Shown: positions 31,787-43,255 of the stretch, piece by piece
Layout of the letters: each line of letters begins with the position of its first letter
Position numbering within the stretch: position 1 is the first letter of the stretch
Source: Xenoacremonium recifei
Taxonomy: Eukaryota > Ascomycota > Sordariomycetes > Hypocreales > Nectriaceae
Reading direction: 5' to 3'
Assembly: GCA_012184525.1 (NCBI GenBank)
Contig: WOFQ01000010.1
Location: forward strand, 744,001 to 808,000
Length of the DNA: 64,000 bases
The notes under the pieces: generated by a model
The model's input: only the letters and a program-made list of their open reading frames with translations
Database searches by the model: none
Told to the model about the DNA's origin: nothing
Translations under genes and position numbers: made by a program

Positions 31787-34714
31787 CTATGACTTGGTGA
31801 AGAACCAGCTGCCGCGCTTGTTGTTGCTCGCCTCGTTCTGGTGGATGGTCTGGATCGTGGGGACGACGGGAGGAGCAACGTCGCCGCCGCCGCCGCGGAG
31901 AGGCTTCGCGATGCGGCTGCCGGCCGAGGCGAAGCTGAAGCCGCTGGGGGAGTTGAGGCCGCGGGTGCTGCCGGCCTTGGCTGCTTCGAGGCGTTCCTTG
32001 ACGGCAGCGAGTTGGACCTCGAACCTGTAGTGGCTTTATTAGTGTCTCGACGGGCTGGAAATAAGATAGGGGTAAGTGGACGTACTTGTGGTTCGCGGCA
32101 GCCATCTTCTCCTGGCTGTCCTGCAGCAGGCTCTCCAGGCTCTGGATCCGCTCGTTTCGCGCGATCAGCTTGCGCTCGGCGATAGCGACCTCCTTCTTGA
32201 GGGCAGAGTTCTGCTCGACAAGCTGTCGCTGGACCTGAGTCAGTTGCTCCAGATTCCTCTCCAGGAAGGCCATCTTCTTCTGCTGGGCCCGGTTATTCGA
32301 CGACCGCAGCACGTTGTTGTACTGCTCTCGTGTCTCATCAAGAGAAATCTCGAGTTCAACAACGCGCTCGCAGCGGTTCTGCAGGTCGCGCATAAGGCTC
32401 TTCTTCATGACGTCGAACTCGGCAATCTGTTGCTGGATGGTCTTGCCGTTGGCCATGGGTGCTGTGGTGCCCGCCTTGACACGCTGCTGGAGTTCGTCGA
32501 TCAACGTCTTCATGCGGGTGTTCTCGGCCGCCTTCTGAGCGAGATCCTCCTTCAGCTCACTGACAAGCTGGATTTGCGCGGCTTGGCGGTTGGCGAAGAG
32601 GTTCTCCAAACGAGCCTTGACCTCCTCCACATCGCCAGGCCCAAGATTCCTTGAAAGAAGATCTTCGTACTCCTGTTGCAAGGCCTCTAGCCGCTCCTCG
32701 AGCTCTTGTCGTCTTCGAGAGTCCAAGTTGCTTGGTGAACCACTGTACATTGACAGCTCTGCTTGTCGGACAATGCCCTGTGTCTCGACCAATCTTGCCC
32801 GGAGATCCTTAAACTCATCGGGTGCGATGTTGTCTCCTATAGATGCCTGCTCGAGGAGACCATCAACCCTCTGGATAGCCTCGGCAATTTGGCGCTCGTT
32901 GTCACTGAACACGTCGCCGCCCAAATCAAAGCCGGCCATCATCTTGGCCATCTTCTCGGCCTTCTTCTTCTCCTTCTCGTCCAGGGCGGCCCCTGTCTCC
33001 TTGGCACTCATCTTGACATCGAGAAGCTGCTGCTTTACTTCGTCAAGCTCTGTAGTGAGTTCATTGTTGGCCTCCTTCAAAGCGTCCATGGTGATCTGAG
33101 CCTCCTTGCTCTCAAACGTTAGGCGCTCCAGCTGCATCTTGAACTCGTTCACCTCGGTCGTGAGCTTCTCGTTCTCCTTGCCGACTTTGGCATCGTGCTC
33201 CTTTAGGTAGGTCAACTCCTCCTTCGTCTCCTTGAGCTGCTTCTCGGCGGCGGTAGCTTGTGTCTCCTTCTCGGCAATCTGATCTTGAAGCTCATTTTCC
33301 CGTCGTAGGAACTCCTCCCGTTCGTCCTTGTCGAGTGGCAGGCTGGGGGTACCAGCGCGCTCAGGGAGGGCGGGTGTTTCTGATCGACTGTCGGCTATGA
33401 GTTGTGAGGGGGTCGCGGGTCGAGGTGTCCTAGATTCGGCCTTTGTTCGAGAAACGGTACCAGCGGCCAACGGGGGAACCCAGCTCTCCTTAGGAACTGA
33501 TTCACCAGCGCGCCATAATTGAATCTCGCCCTCCAGGTTTGAAATGTAACTCTCGAAGTTTGTGACCTGGCCTTGGGCCTTTTTGAGCAGGGACTTGAGC
33601 TCTGCAGGACTGAGTTCTGCATTGACCTTGGCCTTGTTCTTGATGGATTTGGCTCTCATACCGAACCGCAGTGTACTCAGCGTCTCGGCGTCATTGTAAC
33701 TACTCGGTGAACAGTTGATAATCAGCGTCGTCCGACTGTTACCTCCCAGGGACTCTTGGAGGATACGAGTCAACTTGGAATCTCGATATGGGATGTGTGA
33801 TGATTTGCCATCGGTAAGAGCGTTGATGACCATTCCCAGGGCACTCAAACTTTTGTTGATCTTCTTGGCTTCCTCGAGGGTCTGACCACTGGCACCAGTC
33901 TTTCCAACCTTTTCGCTACCGGCCAAATCTACCAAGAACAGCTGTCCACTCTTCGCCGAGCCAGTCTCGACGTTTTTCTGGGTAATGGTGATGACGAATA
34001 TCGAATGTGATCGCGAAGACTCCTGGTTCATGTTGGTAGCAGCGACTGCTCGGGCATTTCCTCCCCTCCTCATAACTTCGTAAACTTCTTGTACACTTGA
34101 AACGTAAATCTCCAACAGGCCCTTGACATAGACACCCCGGTTCTTCTCCTCGTGGACGGGTAGGTTGTCGTTTTGGGGGGCCAGCAAATCGCGGATCTTC
34201 TCCATGTAAATCTCCATGTAGCTGACTCGCACGGTATATTCGATGGTACCAGGACTGGACATGATGCTGGCAAAAATCTGTTCGACGATACGCGGAATAA
34301 CACCCCTCCCTTCGTCGTCATCGATGTTGGTTCCCATCATGGTATACGATTTACCCGCACCGGTCTGACCGTATGCGAAGACGGTTCCGTTGTAGCCATT
34401 GAGGATATCGTCGACGGTGGAGCGGATAGAGAAGTCGAAGATGTCTTGTTGCTTGCATGACATGTCAAAGACGCGGTCGAAGGTGAAGGAGCCCTGGGCA
34501 TCGCGGGACTAGATCAACGGGAGCTACCAGTCAGTCGGGTGTCTGCATGAAGTGACTACAAAGCCGGTTGGCCGCGTCGGGAGGGGAGACGTACATCGAC
34601 GCTGCAGGTATCATCACCACCAAAGGACACGATGGGCTTGCCGCCCGACTCCAGCTCGATCTTGTTCTGGGGCCGGAATCGGGCAACGACCTTGATGCTG
34701 TTGGCGGACGACAT
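31787..34714 (-). CDS. Conventional kinesin heavy chain (kinesin-1)
   Basis: Predicted 926 aa on the minus strand from 34714-34595, 34508-32086 and 32024-31787, essentially the length of Neurospora kinesin-1. The motor domain begins SSANSIKVVARFRPQN. It has the P-loop GQTGAGKS at 87-94, switch I (NQESSRSHSIF), switch II (DLAGSEKVGKTG) and the neck region. A long coiled coil with heptads and Lys/Glu-rich stretches follows. The last exon supplies the tail: LAAVKERLEAAKAG, then SGFSFASAGSRIAKPLRGG, with the autoinhibitory IAK motif at about 886-888. This plus-end motor moves vesicles, early-endosome-linked cargo and dynein toward hyphal tips. Known Neurospora and Aspergillus counterparts are nkin/kin-1 and kinA. 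Confidence 0.96.
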
Positions 34715-35885
34715 GGCGGGCGCAGGCGGGTGAGTGACGCTATGGAGGAGGCAGCGTGTCGCCTATCATGGGGCGTCGAGGTTGGGAACGAGGTCCAGGG
34801 CGAGGTCAAGTTCCAGGTCGAGAGCGTCAGGGGTGGTGGTGGGTTTGGAGGTGGACTGCACACGACAACAAGATAGATGGACGGGCAGAGCCGCGGAACG
34901 GCAGCGAGTGTTAGCAGCCAGACAGCGAGGGAGGGACGCAGCCGTGACTCGAGGCCCGGGACGTTATCGACAAGGAAGGATGCGCGGAATGGCCGATCCG
35001 ATCAGCAGCTGGCAGGCTTGCTTGACGTTATGCGATAGTTAATGAACGAGGGCGGTGGGCTTTGGGGGTTGTTGGATTGGAAGTTGAGCGGGTCGAGGGC
35101 CGTTCCAGTGATTTGGACCTAGCGACGCGCGCCACGCTTAGGTACAGGGCGAGGGTTCGCGTTAGCCTGTGAGAGCCCCTGCTGGGCCCAGCCTTAGTGA
35201 CGTTTCAGCGCGGGCCTGCCTGTCGCCTCTCCATTCGGGACTTTGTGCTGCTGATGGTTCAGGCACTTTATGACAATTATTATGCCTTATTTGAGAAATT
35301 CCAAGGCTGCCAAGGTAGGTAGGTAACAATACCTCAACGTCCGAGATCTAGGTGCTTCCAGGCGCCTCGGCAGTGGGCATACATCATCTCCCGCATGATA
35401 GACACTCGAGTACTCCATACTGATGCGCGGTGCTAGGCCGTAGACGATCCCTCCCAAGATGCTTCTCAGACAATGATTCACGACAGCTTCAACCTCCAGA
35501 CAGTGGTATCAAGTGTGCGCTGTTATTATCCCGCCCAGACTTATCTAACTCCCTTCAGTCACCTGCAGGTCTTCGAGTTATCCGTGCCATATCGAGCGAG
35601 GCTGGCCAGTAGGGAAGCCTTTCCCATGCTTCCCACCACCTTGATCCTCGCAGCGCAAGTCAACTCGAGACTGCCAGAAGCAGTACGTATGGGTCACGCC
35701 GTATGCAATCAGTCCAACTCCAATCCCAGAACGCCTAACGCTCTCCATGGCTGGCCGCCTATACGGCTTCCAGAACGCTGGTGTATATGCAGCGACGTGC
35801 AAAATGAAAACCATGCCATGCCATCGACATAGCCGTGTCCTCAAGGACAACCAGCCGGTGTGGCTTGCTTCGGGACGATATGGGC
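34715..35885. other. Spacer between kinesin and RAD6
   Basis: Kinesin promoter (34715-35100, G-rich on plus) and RAD6 3' flank. Open frames near 35473-35832 have no family features. No gene seen. Confidence 0.6.
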
Positions 35886-36516
35886 CTAGTTATCTTCCCA
35901 GCTTTTTTCGACCGTTTCCCTCACCCGCTTGGTGTATTCCTTCCGGTTATCCTTATACAAGTTCGACGCTTCGACGTTCGCAGGTGATCCGGTGTTGGGG
36001 TCGTTGAGTAGACTAACGACATCGTAAGCAAGGTTATCTTTCCATACGGTTCCCACGTGTTCCCACCTTTGGATGCTGGTCAGTACAGCCGCCACATCGT
36101 AAGTCGGACTCCATCGGTTCTGCAAGATGTCCAAGCACAACTCTCCGGTTGCGTATACGTTCGGATGGAACATCTGACTGATGAACTTGACTGATGGCGG
36201 TTTGTTGGGGTATTGCTCCTCAAACTGCATGATGAGCCGGAAGGTACCGTCTTCGAAGGGAGTATCAGCGGGGCCGATGATCACGGCGTTCCTAAGAGAT
36301 GGCGATAAGTAACCGAATGCGACGATAATATTTAATCGATGTATATAACGAACCAGGTCATGACATTGTCAGGGACGGGAGAGGCGGACACGCCGGCTGG
36401 AGGGTCGGTCTGCATGCGCTGAGGCGAGAATGTCAGTTCGAGAGCCCAACAAAGCCCGAGTAGAAACGGCCAACCTTGAAATCGCGCATCAGGCGGCGTC
36501 TGGCAGCGGTAGACAT
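35886..36516 (-). CDS. RAD6: Ubiquitin-conjugating enzyme E2 Rad6/Ubc2
   Basis: Predicted 152 aa on the minus strand from four exons: 36516-36475, 36418-36354, 36291-36067 and 36012-35886. It reads STAARRRLMRDFKRMQTDPP, VMTWNAVIIGPADTPFEDGT, FHPNVYATGELCLDILQNRW and ASNLYKDNRKEYTKRVRETV. The active cysteine is C88, as in yeast. Length and C-terminus (EKSWEDN) match filamentous-fungal Rad6, which lacks the yeast poly-acidic tail. With E3 partners it ubiquitinates PCNA (Rad18), histone H2B (Bre1) and N-end-rule substrates (Ubr1). The third intron (36066-36013) is 54 nt, free of stop codons and in frame, so an unspliced message would still encode a full-length E2 with 18 extra residues after I-Q at about 110. 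Confidence 0.97.
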
Positions 36517-37394
36517 CTTGAGATAGAAGAAGGGGTGATACTGGGGTGGCAGATGGATTTGGAAGAAGAGAGGGCAAGATCGATAATGCGGAGCGAGGAT
36601 TCGAGGTCGAAGAATCGGGCTCCGTTCGCAGTGCAAGGACCGGGCTTTGTTAGGTAACTCGAGCAGTCTGAAGGTTCGTCCCTTCCTAAGCGATAATATC
36701 GGTACCAAACACACGAAATGGTTCTGGTGCTTGATAAACACGCGCCGCAGTCTGCCTTTCAAGCGTCGATGGGAAAAGGAAGGAAATGGAGATTGGTCAT
36801 GGACCATCGATTTCACGGCCAAAGAGTGAGTCGACTCTCCAGCAATGGTGGCGGGTTACCAATCACAGGCCCCCGGGAGCTGGGCCAATCACGGGCCCGC
36901 TAATCGGCGTTGAGCACGTGACAGCAGTCAAGTATCGTCTCTTCATGGTTGCACAGCTATCAAAGTAGACCAGGAACAATCACGATTGCGGTCCATCCTT
37001 TCTGGAATCTCGTATGGGTTCAGATGTGCATGTGCGGACCCCTCCAGGCGCAAAGGCGGCTCTGCACGGCTGGCTTCCAGGATCTCGGACACGCCTTATG
37101 TAAGGCGCTGCAAGCATCCGCCGAGGTGAACCATCCCAGCCCCGGTCCCCGGACTCGCAGCTCGGCATCGCCTGGACTGGACTGGCCCCGCCACTTCGGG
37201 ATTCCCCCGCTACAAGCCGAAGCGGACCGAGCGGCCAGAACGAGAGAGCTCCCTCTCTCATCCGCCGTCATGCGGATAAGTTGCTCTCGGCTTCTTTATA
37301 AATCACAGACACGGCTTCTTCCTGATTTGCAATTCTCTTTTCCACCGTTTCCTTCGTCCCAAGATACCCCCCCGGTGAACGTGAACCTGCGAGT
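36517..37394. other. Divergent promoter of RAD6 and the acetyl-CoA acetyltransferase gene
   Basis: No gene seen. A TATA box for the plus-strand gene lies at 37297. The middle is GC-rich. Confidence 0.6.
37297..37303 (+). promoter_or_regulatory. TATA box of the acetyl-CoA acetyltransferase gene
   Basis: TATAAAT lies 98 nt before the start codon and is followed by a C/T-rich leader. Confidence 0.5.
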
Positions 37395-38743
37395 ATGTCT
37401 TCCCAGTTGCGATCGACCAGCCGGCTGGCTCAGCTGGCCGGGCATGTGAAAGCGGCGCGACAGTTTTCCACCATGCCGGCTCTGCGAAGGGAGCTGCAGG
37501 AGGCTTACATTCTGAGCGCTGCGCGAACGCCGACTGCCAAGGTAAGCATGGATGGTTGATTCTCTACACGTCATTTGCATTGATTAACCTGTAATTGTAG
37601 TTCAATGGTTCCTACGTGAGCGTCTCGGCACCAAAATTGGGAGCCGTCGCCATCAAGTCCGCGCTCGACAAGTCCAACGTCCCCGTCGAGAAGATCACCG
37701 ATGTATACATGGGCAATGTCCTCCAGGGTTCCGTTGGCCAAGCCCCCGCGCGGCAAGCTGCCATCTTCGCCGGCCTGCCCCATTCCGTCGAGGCCACGAC
37801 CATCAACAAGGTGTGCGCTTCCGGTCTCAAGGCGGTTGCGCTCGCGGCGCAAAACATCGAGCTGGGTCTTGCCGAGGCGCAGATCGCTGGTGGCATGGAG
37901 AACATGTCGCGCGTGCCATACTATGTGCCTCGCGCCAGTGGCCTCCCTGCGTTTGGCCACGTCAAGATGGAGGACGGCCTCATCAAGGACGGCCTGACCG
38001 ACGTTTACGACCAATTCCACATGGGCAACTGCTGCGAGAACACGGTCAAAACCCTTGGCATCACTCGCGAGCAGCAGGACGAATACGCGATCCAGTCGTA
38101 CCGCAATGCGCAAAAGGCCTGGGCCGACAAGGCTTTTGCTGAGGAGATTGCCCCCGTCACGGTCAAGGGCCGCAAGGGAGACACTATCATCGACACCGAC
38201 GAGGGCTTCAACGATGTCAAGTTCGACAAGATTCCCACCCTGAAGCCCGCTTTCGTTCGGGACGGCAGCGGCAGCGTGACCGCGGCAAACTCGTCGACCC
38301 TGAACGACGGTGCCAGCGCTCTGGTGTTGGGCAACAAAACCATTGCTCAACAATACGGCTCAAAGTCGCGCGTGCTTGCCAAAATCGTCGGCTACGCCGA
38401 TGCCGCTGTGGCTCCCATCGATTTTCCCATTGCTCCTTCAAAGGCAGTCCCTATCGCCTTGGAGCGAGCCGGCATCACCAAGGATCAGGTTGCCGTCTGG
38501 GAATTCAACGAGGCCTTTGCTGGCGTCATACTGGCGAACGCGAAGATTCTCGGCCTGGAGGGCGCGAATGTTAACCCCTTGGGTGGTGCCATCTCGCTCG
38601 GCCACGCCCTAGGTAGCTCAGGTTCGCGAATCCTGACTACCCTCCTCCACCAGCTTAAGCCTGGCGAGTATGGTGTTGCTGCCATCTGCAACGGTGGTGG
38701 TGCTTCGACGGCCATGGTCGTGCAGCGCATTGAGTCGGTGTAA
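37395..38743 (+). CDS. ERG10: Acetyl-CoA C-acetyltransferase (biosynthetic thiolase), mitochondrial-type N-terminus
   Basis: Predicted 429 aa from exons 37395-37541 and 37601-38743. Thiolase residues are all present: nucleophile C121 in INKVCASGLKAV, H384 in GGAISLGHALGSSG and C412 in ICNGGGAST. It condenses two acetyl-CoA to acetoacetyl-CoA, or runs in reverse in ketone and isoleucine breakdown. The N-terminus (SSQLRSTSRLAQLAGHVKAA, then RQFST) is basic, Ser-rich and amphipathic without acids, as in a mitochondrial presequence, so this is probably the mitochondrial enzyme (ERG10A-like). A second in-frame ATG at codon 27, right after the presequence (MPALRREL), could yield a cytosolic form. 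Fungi often have a separate cytosolic ERG10B, so the symbol is by family. Confidence 0.93.
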
Positions 38744-39213
38744 GTGCAACGCAGGGGCAGAACTAAATAGCGAGGTCATGAGGAGCATTTATAAACATCT
38801 ATACGGATTTCCGATATCATCAGTAGTTTTCTTGGGCAGTCATAGGAGTCATTGTTCATTGAAGCGGCAAAAGGAATGACGGGTTGATTCCATTTGTTGG
38901 TGCCGGGTAGCTAGATGTATGAAAATATTTTGATCGAAGCCAGCTGTCAACATCGGCCTCGTCGCTCGTCCCTTCGATTAAATTTTGTGTCATCGGCGAC
39001 AGAAAAAAATCAAAGTCCCGTCAATCAGTTTTGATTCCCACGTGGGATGATATGGTGCAAATAATTTCACTTTCATCTCACATCCCATTGTTCAATAATA
39101 GAACGGTATTTAGCAAGGGTTGAATGGGTGGAGCCCAACTATTAGGGCCCATGTCTACCAAGTTCAGCTTCAACCTCTGATTTGACACTTTCATACTCAT
39201 CACTTCCACCACC
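38744..39213. other. Spacer between ERG10-like and CSN12
   Basis: 3' flank, then promoter. It is A+T-richer around 38990-39110. No gene seen. Confidence 0.6.
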
Positions 39214-40829
39214 ATGTCTCTTGTCATCCAGTTCCTCTCACAGATTCGCCAATTTGTTCGCGCACAGAACGGTAACGAGCTTCGATCATGGCTGCAGGTC
39301 CGGCCCGGCGCCCCCCAGCAGTACCATAAACTGGCTCAAGAGCTCCGCACCCAATTCCGTCAACAAAGCCTGGAGAACCTCGTCAGCAAGGCTCTGCCCC
39401 AAGAAGATGACGTCCCAGATGGTCAAGCTACAGCCTGGCCAGGTTTCGTAGCGTTTATGAAGGACTACCTGACGTTTTGGAGAGATATTGACTACAATGA
39501 CTTACTTGCGGCGCACCAGTTACTGAGCGGGCTCGTCAAGTAAGTCGTATTCTCACTTGAAAACATCGGAACCATCAATTGACTGGAATAGCTCTTGCGC
39601 CACTGCATTCGCTCATCCAACCTACGGAGGCATGCTTCTCGGGACGAGCATGTCTCTCTCAGAGACTCTCGCGGGCCTTACCATGACGCTTAGTCGGCGT
39701 CCAGATCTCACCCGCCGCCTCCGCACTGGTGAGGATGACAAGTCCATTGCTGAATCGTCAGCAGAGATTATTCAGAAGATCTTCACGACTTGCTTGACAG
39801 ATCGGTCAAGTGGACGCTACAGTAAGCCGGAGGGCAAGAAGACTGGCGTGTACATGTTTGCGAACCTGGTACTGAAGCTGCTATTTGCAGTGAGTTTTGA
39901 CTCTTTGCTGTAGGCTACTGGCAGCTAACACGATGCAGTGCCGAAGAACAAACTTGGCCAAGATGATATTTGTCAATATCTCAACAATTTCTCCCCCATT
40001 AGCTCTATACCCAGCTGCCCAACGAGTCACATTCCTTTATTACCTGGGCCGGTTCAACTTCTCGAACGGCCATTATCTCCGGGCAGCTCACTGCCTTGAA
40101 GGGGCATACCTCCAGACCCCTTCACAGCTCATCTCACATCGCACCAACATTCTTACGTATCTGATTCCCTGTAACATTCTCTTGGGCCGGTTCCCATCGC
40201 AGACTTTGATGCAAAGACCAGAGTGCAAGTCTCTGGCACCAATATTCGTTCCACTTTGCCTCGCCCTCCGATCCGGAAACTTCATCACATTCCAGAAGCA
40301 CCTGGCGGATAACGAGACCTGGTTGATCGAAAAAGGTCTCTTGCTGCCGCTCACCCATCGTTTGCGGCCTCTGCTTTGGCGATCACTCAGTCGGAAGGTG
40401 TTCATGTTGACGTACGTACCTCCAACGGACGCATCCTCACGAAAAGCCGCAACGTTGGACTTGGCAGATCTTCTCACGGCTACAACGTATATACAGCACC
40501 GACTTGAAGGATGGACACCGTCCAGTGGAAGCTCAGCACTGGCTCCTCCTCCCGGAGGACCTCGAAAGCTACGTCCAAACGAAGGTATGATCTGGGGAAA
40601 CGCCAAGGTCACGCCTGAAGATGTGGAGATGATGGTTGCGACGTTGATCCAGAACGGCCTTATGCACGGGTTCATAGCCCATGGGCAGGGAAGATTCGCC
40701 ATTATCGGCGCCAAGGCCAAGGGGAGCCCAGTCCTTGCTGGCTGGCCGAGTGTTTGGGAGACGATTCGAGATCGAAGATACGAGGAAAACTTCGATCCAG
40801 ATGAGGTACCGGGTTGGGTCAAGGCGTGA
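39214..40829 (+). CDS. csn12: CSN12-type PCI-domain protein
   Basis: Predicted 504 aa from exons 39214-39539, 39592-39889 and 39939-40829 (introns of 52 and 49 nt). The helical-repeat region includes QRVTFLYYLGRFNFSNGHYL, RAAHCLEGAYLQTP, RTNILTYLIPCNILLGRFPS and the PCI-like block LPLTHRLRPLLWRSLSRKVF. The C-terminal winged-helix part has EDVEMMVATLIQNGLMHGFI and GRFAIIGAKA. This is the Csn12/Thp1/PCID2 family. Yeast Csn12 is linked to the COP9 signalosome and, with Thp3, to transcription elongation and splicing; Thp1 acts in TREX-2 mRNA export. The aligned landmarks fit CSN12 better than Thp1. The second exon has an alternative AG (CTGTAG) upstream of the chosen acceptor that would break the frame. 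Confidence 0.88.
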
Positions 40830-41669
40830 GGAAGAAGATACCCACTTATGACAGTAGAGTCATTGTATGCGTTCTTGTATATATACTTCCAGGATATCCA
40901 GCGAGACGAGGCTGGGCATGGGCATGCATTTCTAGGATCACGGGGCGTGTTGAATAAAGGACACTCTGAAGCAAATGTCTTGATCTTCCACGTTTTCCTC
41001 CTCTCCAAGCACTCTCCATGCAACATAAGTCATACAAACATGTCAGATCATCTCTTCAGAGAAAAAAACGGCCCATAAGGAGACCGAGATGACCAAAAGG
41101 AGGTAGATATCCAACATCGAAAGCTATGGATATCTAGACTTGCTCCTTCCCATACGTACATCATCAAAACATCTTGCTAAACAATCGCTGTTCGTATTTT
41201 TTCCCTCCCGCCCTTCACCATGAAGCAAAGTCAACCGCAAACAAACAAACGTCCTGCCCACCAAGATTCTCCAATGCTGCTTGTTCCAAAAAGGGTATAT
41301 CCACGTTGAATTGAAGTAGAAATGCCCGCGTTTCCGAGGGCCAGGGGGGTTGAGTGTGAAGAAGAAGTCCGACTCTTGTGAGCGGGATAAGGGGGTTGGT
41401 TCGGGTTTGTACTAAGACAAGACACTAAACACTATCGCCGATAGGGTGCTCTGGCTCGATATATATATGTAAACGCGAAGATAAAAAAAGGAAGACCCCA
41501 ATGAATAATGGGGGTCGTAAGGTAGAAGGTAAGAATGCCAGCTGCGAAGCGGGGAATGCGAAGATGAGTTGTGATGATTGAGGCCCCTTGAATAGGAGAA
41601 GAGAGATTGATGAGTGCAGACTGGCAAGTTGAAGAATTGAAGTAGGAGAGCCGTGTACTGAAGAGCCGC
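40830..41669. other. Convergent spacer between CSN12 and the SUN-family gene
   Basis: Shared 3' flanks, rich in short A and T runs. No gene seen. Confidence 0.6.
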
Positions 41670-43255
41670 TTAGAAGAAGCAAGCGGCGGCGATGAAGGCC
41701 ACGACGAGTCCGGCTACGGCAGCACTGCCCTGCTGGCGTCCCGCTTCGCCCTTCTTGGACGTCGTGGGCGCAGCCTCGGTCAGAGTTGCAGAGGAAGACG
41801 GAGCCTCGGTGGTGGAGTAGTGGTAGTCAGTCGAAGCTGTGGTGCCGTTCTCCTGGAAGATGCCACCCTTGAGTGTCTTGTGGTGCTCGACAGTCGTGGT
41901 CTTACTGCTGGACGTCTTCTTCTTGGACGAGAACGTGGGCGTAGGCGTGGGTGTGTGCGTGTGAGATGTCGTGGATGTTGAGGTGGTTGAAGGCGCCTCC
42001 GAGGTTGAGGTTGTCTCAGGGGCCTCGCTGGTAGTGGTTGGCTCCTGAGAAGTAGTTGTCGGCTCAGGGGTCGAGGTCGTAGGCGGCACAGTTGAAGACT
42101 CAGGCTCCGTCGAGCTGGGAGCAACGCTGGAGCTCGCGGCAACAGAGCTGGTGTCGGAGCTATCGTCACCACTGGAGCCGGCGTCGAAAGCAATGATCTG
42201 AGCGGTGCCCCCAGATGGAACTGTGACGACGCAGAAGGACGCGCCGCCAGCGCCAACAGCCGAGTCGGAGCTCTCGACGCCGGTGGTGCTGATCGAGGGA
42301 TCGATCTTGCAAGGCAGACCGTTGCAGCCACCATCTGGGCAGACAACCTCGAGGCCGAAGGTCGGGGCAGTGTTGACAAGGCTCGAGTCCTGCCAGATAG
42401 GGTTGATGCCGAGCTTCACGTAGGTGAGGCCGCTCGAGTCGGTGTTAGCACCAGCGACATAAGGACTCCAGTTTCCGATGGGCTCGCTGTCTGAACCCCA
42501 GACGCAGCCCTCGCTGCCGGTTCCAGGGGGGTTGATGTAGAAGCTGGTTCCTGTATTAGCATGTCTCCCTTTGACCACGGATCGTCGATGACTTACTGGG
42601 CGGCGGTGCTGCACCAGTATGAAGAGCCCGGCACAGCAATGCTGGCAGACGACTCGACAACCGTGGGAATGAGCATGGCCTCGTTGCCAGGCAGGACGGT
42701 CTGGCACCAGGACATCTGCTCACTGCACTTGTTCACGACAGTAACAGCGCCGGTGCCGTCCACGCAGTTAGGCTGATCGGTAAAAGGCTTCTCAATCTCT
42801 CCATCGTCGTTACAGTACAAACCTCCGTTCTAAGACCGCTATCAGCGACGCGTTGCACACAACTAAGTGAGTAGACCTACCATGGAGGAGGGATACACAT
42901 AACTAGAACCCTCTTGCCATTGCGCCATCACCATGCCGGGCTTACACGCGAAGGGACAGTAACTGCCCGGATCGCACGTCTGGTCGGGGCTCATAGCCCA
43001 GCCGGCATTTGATGAGTCGGGAGTGACCGCTACCAGGTTCGGGTCGTCAGTTGGGAACGCGCATTGTCCACTGCGCTTCTTCTTTACCACGGGAGCTGAC
43101 GAGGCAGCATTCTCCTCGGTATGGCGAACATGAAGATGGTGAAGCGAGCGCTCGACATGAGGCAGATGGTGATGGCCCTTCAAGGCGAGTGAGGGTGAGG
43201 CGGACAGCAGAACCACCACCGTCCCGAGGACGGTCTCCAAATTGACGAGCTTCAT
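41670..43255 (-). CDS. SUN-family cell-wall protein, probably GPI-anchored
   Basis: Predicted 493 aa on the minus strand from 43255-42881, 42829-42597 and 42543-41670. A signal peptide covers about residues 1-25. A His-rich propeptide follows and ends in a Kex2-type site (VVKKKRS, cut after R61). The SUN domain carries its signatures: CAFPTDDPNLVAVTPD, NAGWAMSPDQTCDPGSYCPF, PGNEAMLIPTVVE, SSYWCSTAAHFYINPPG, NWSPYVAGANTD and CNGLPCKIDPS. A Ser/Thr/Pro-rich stretch (about 330-460) and a hydrophobic C-terminus follow, fitting a GPI anchor. Yeast relatives (Sim1, Uth1, Nca3, Sun4) act in wall septation and remodelling; the family is called GH132. The last acceptor is a tandem: ACAG, then GAACCAG 7 nt on. 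Only the second keeps the family frame. Confidence 0.9.
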
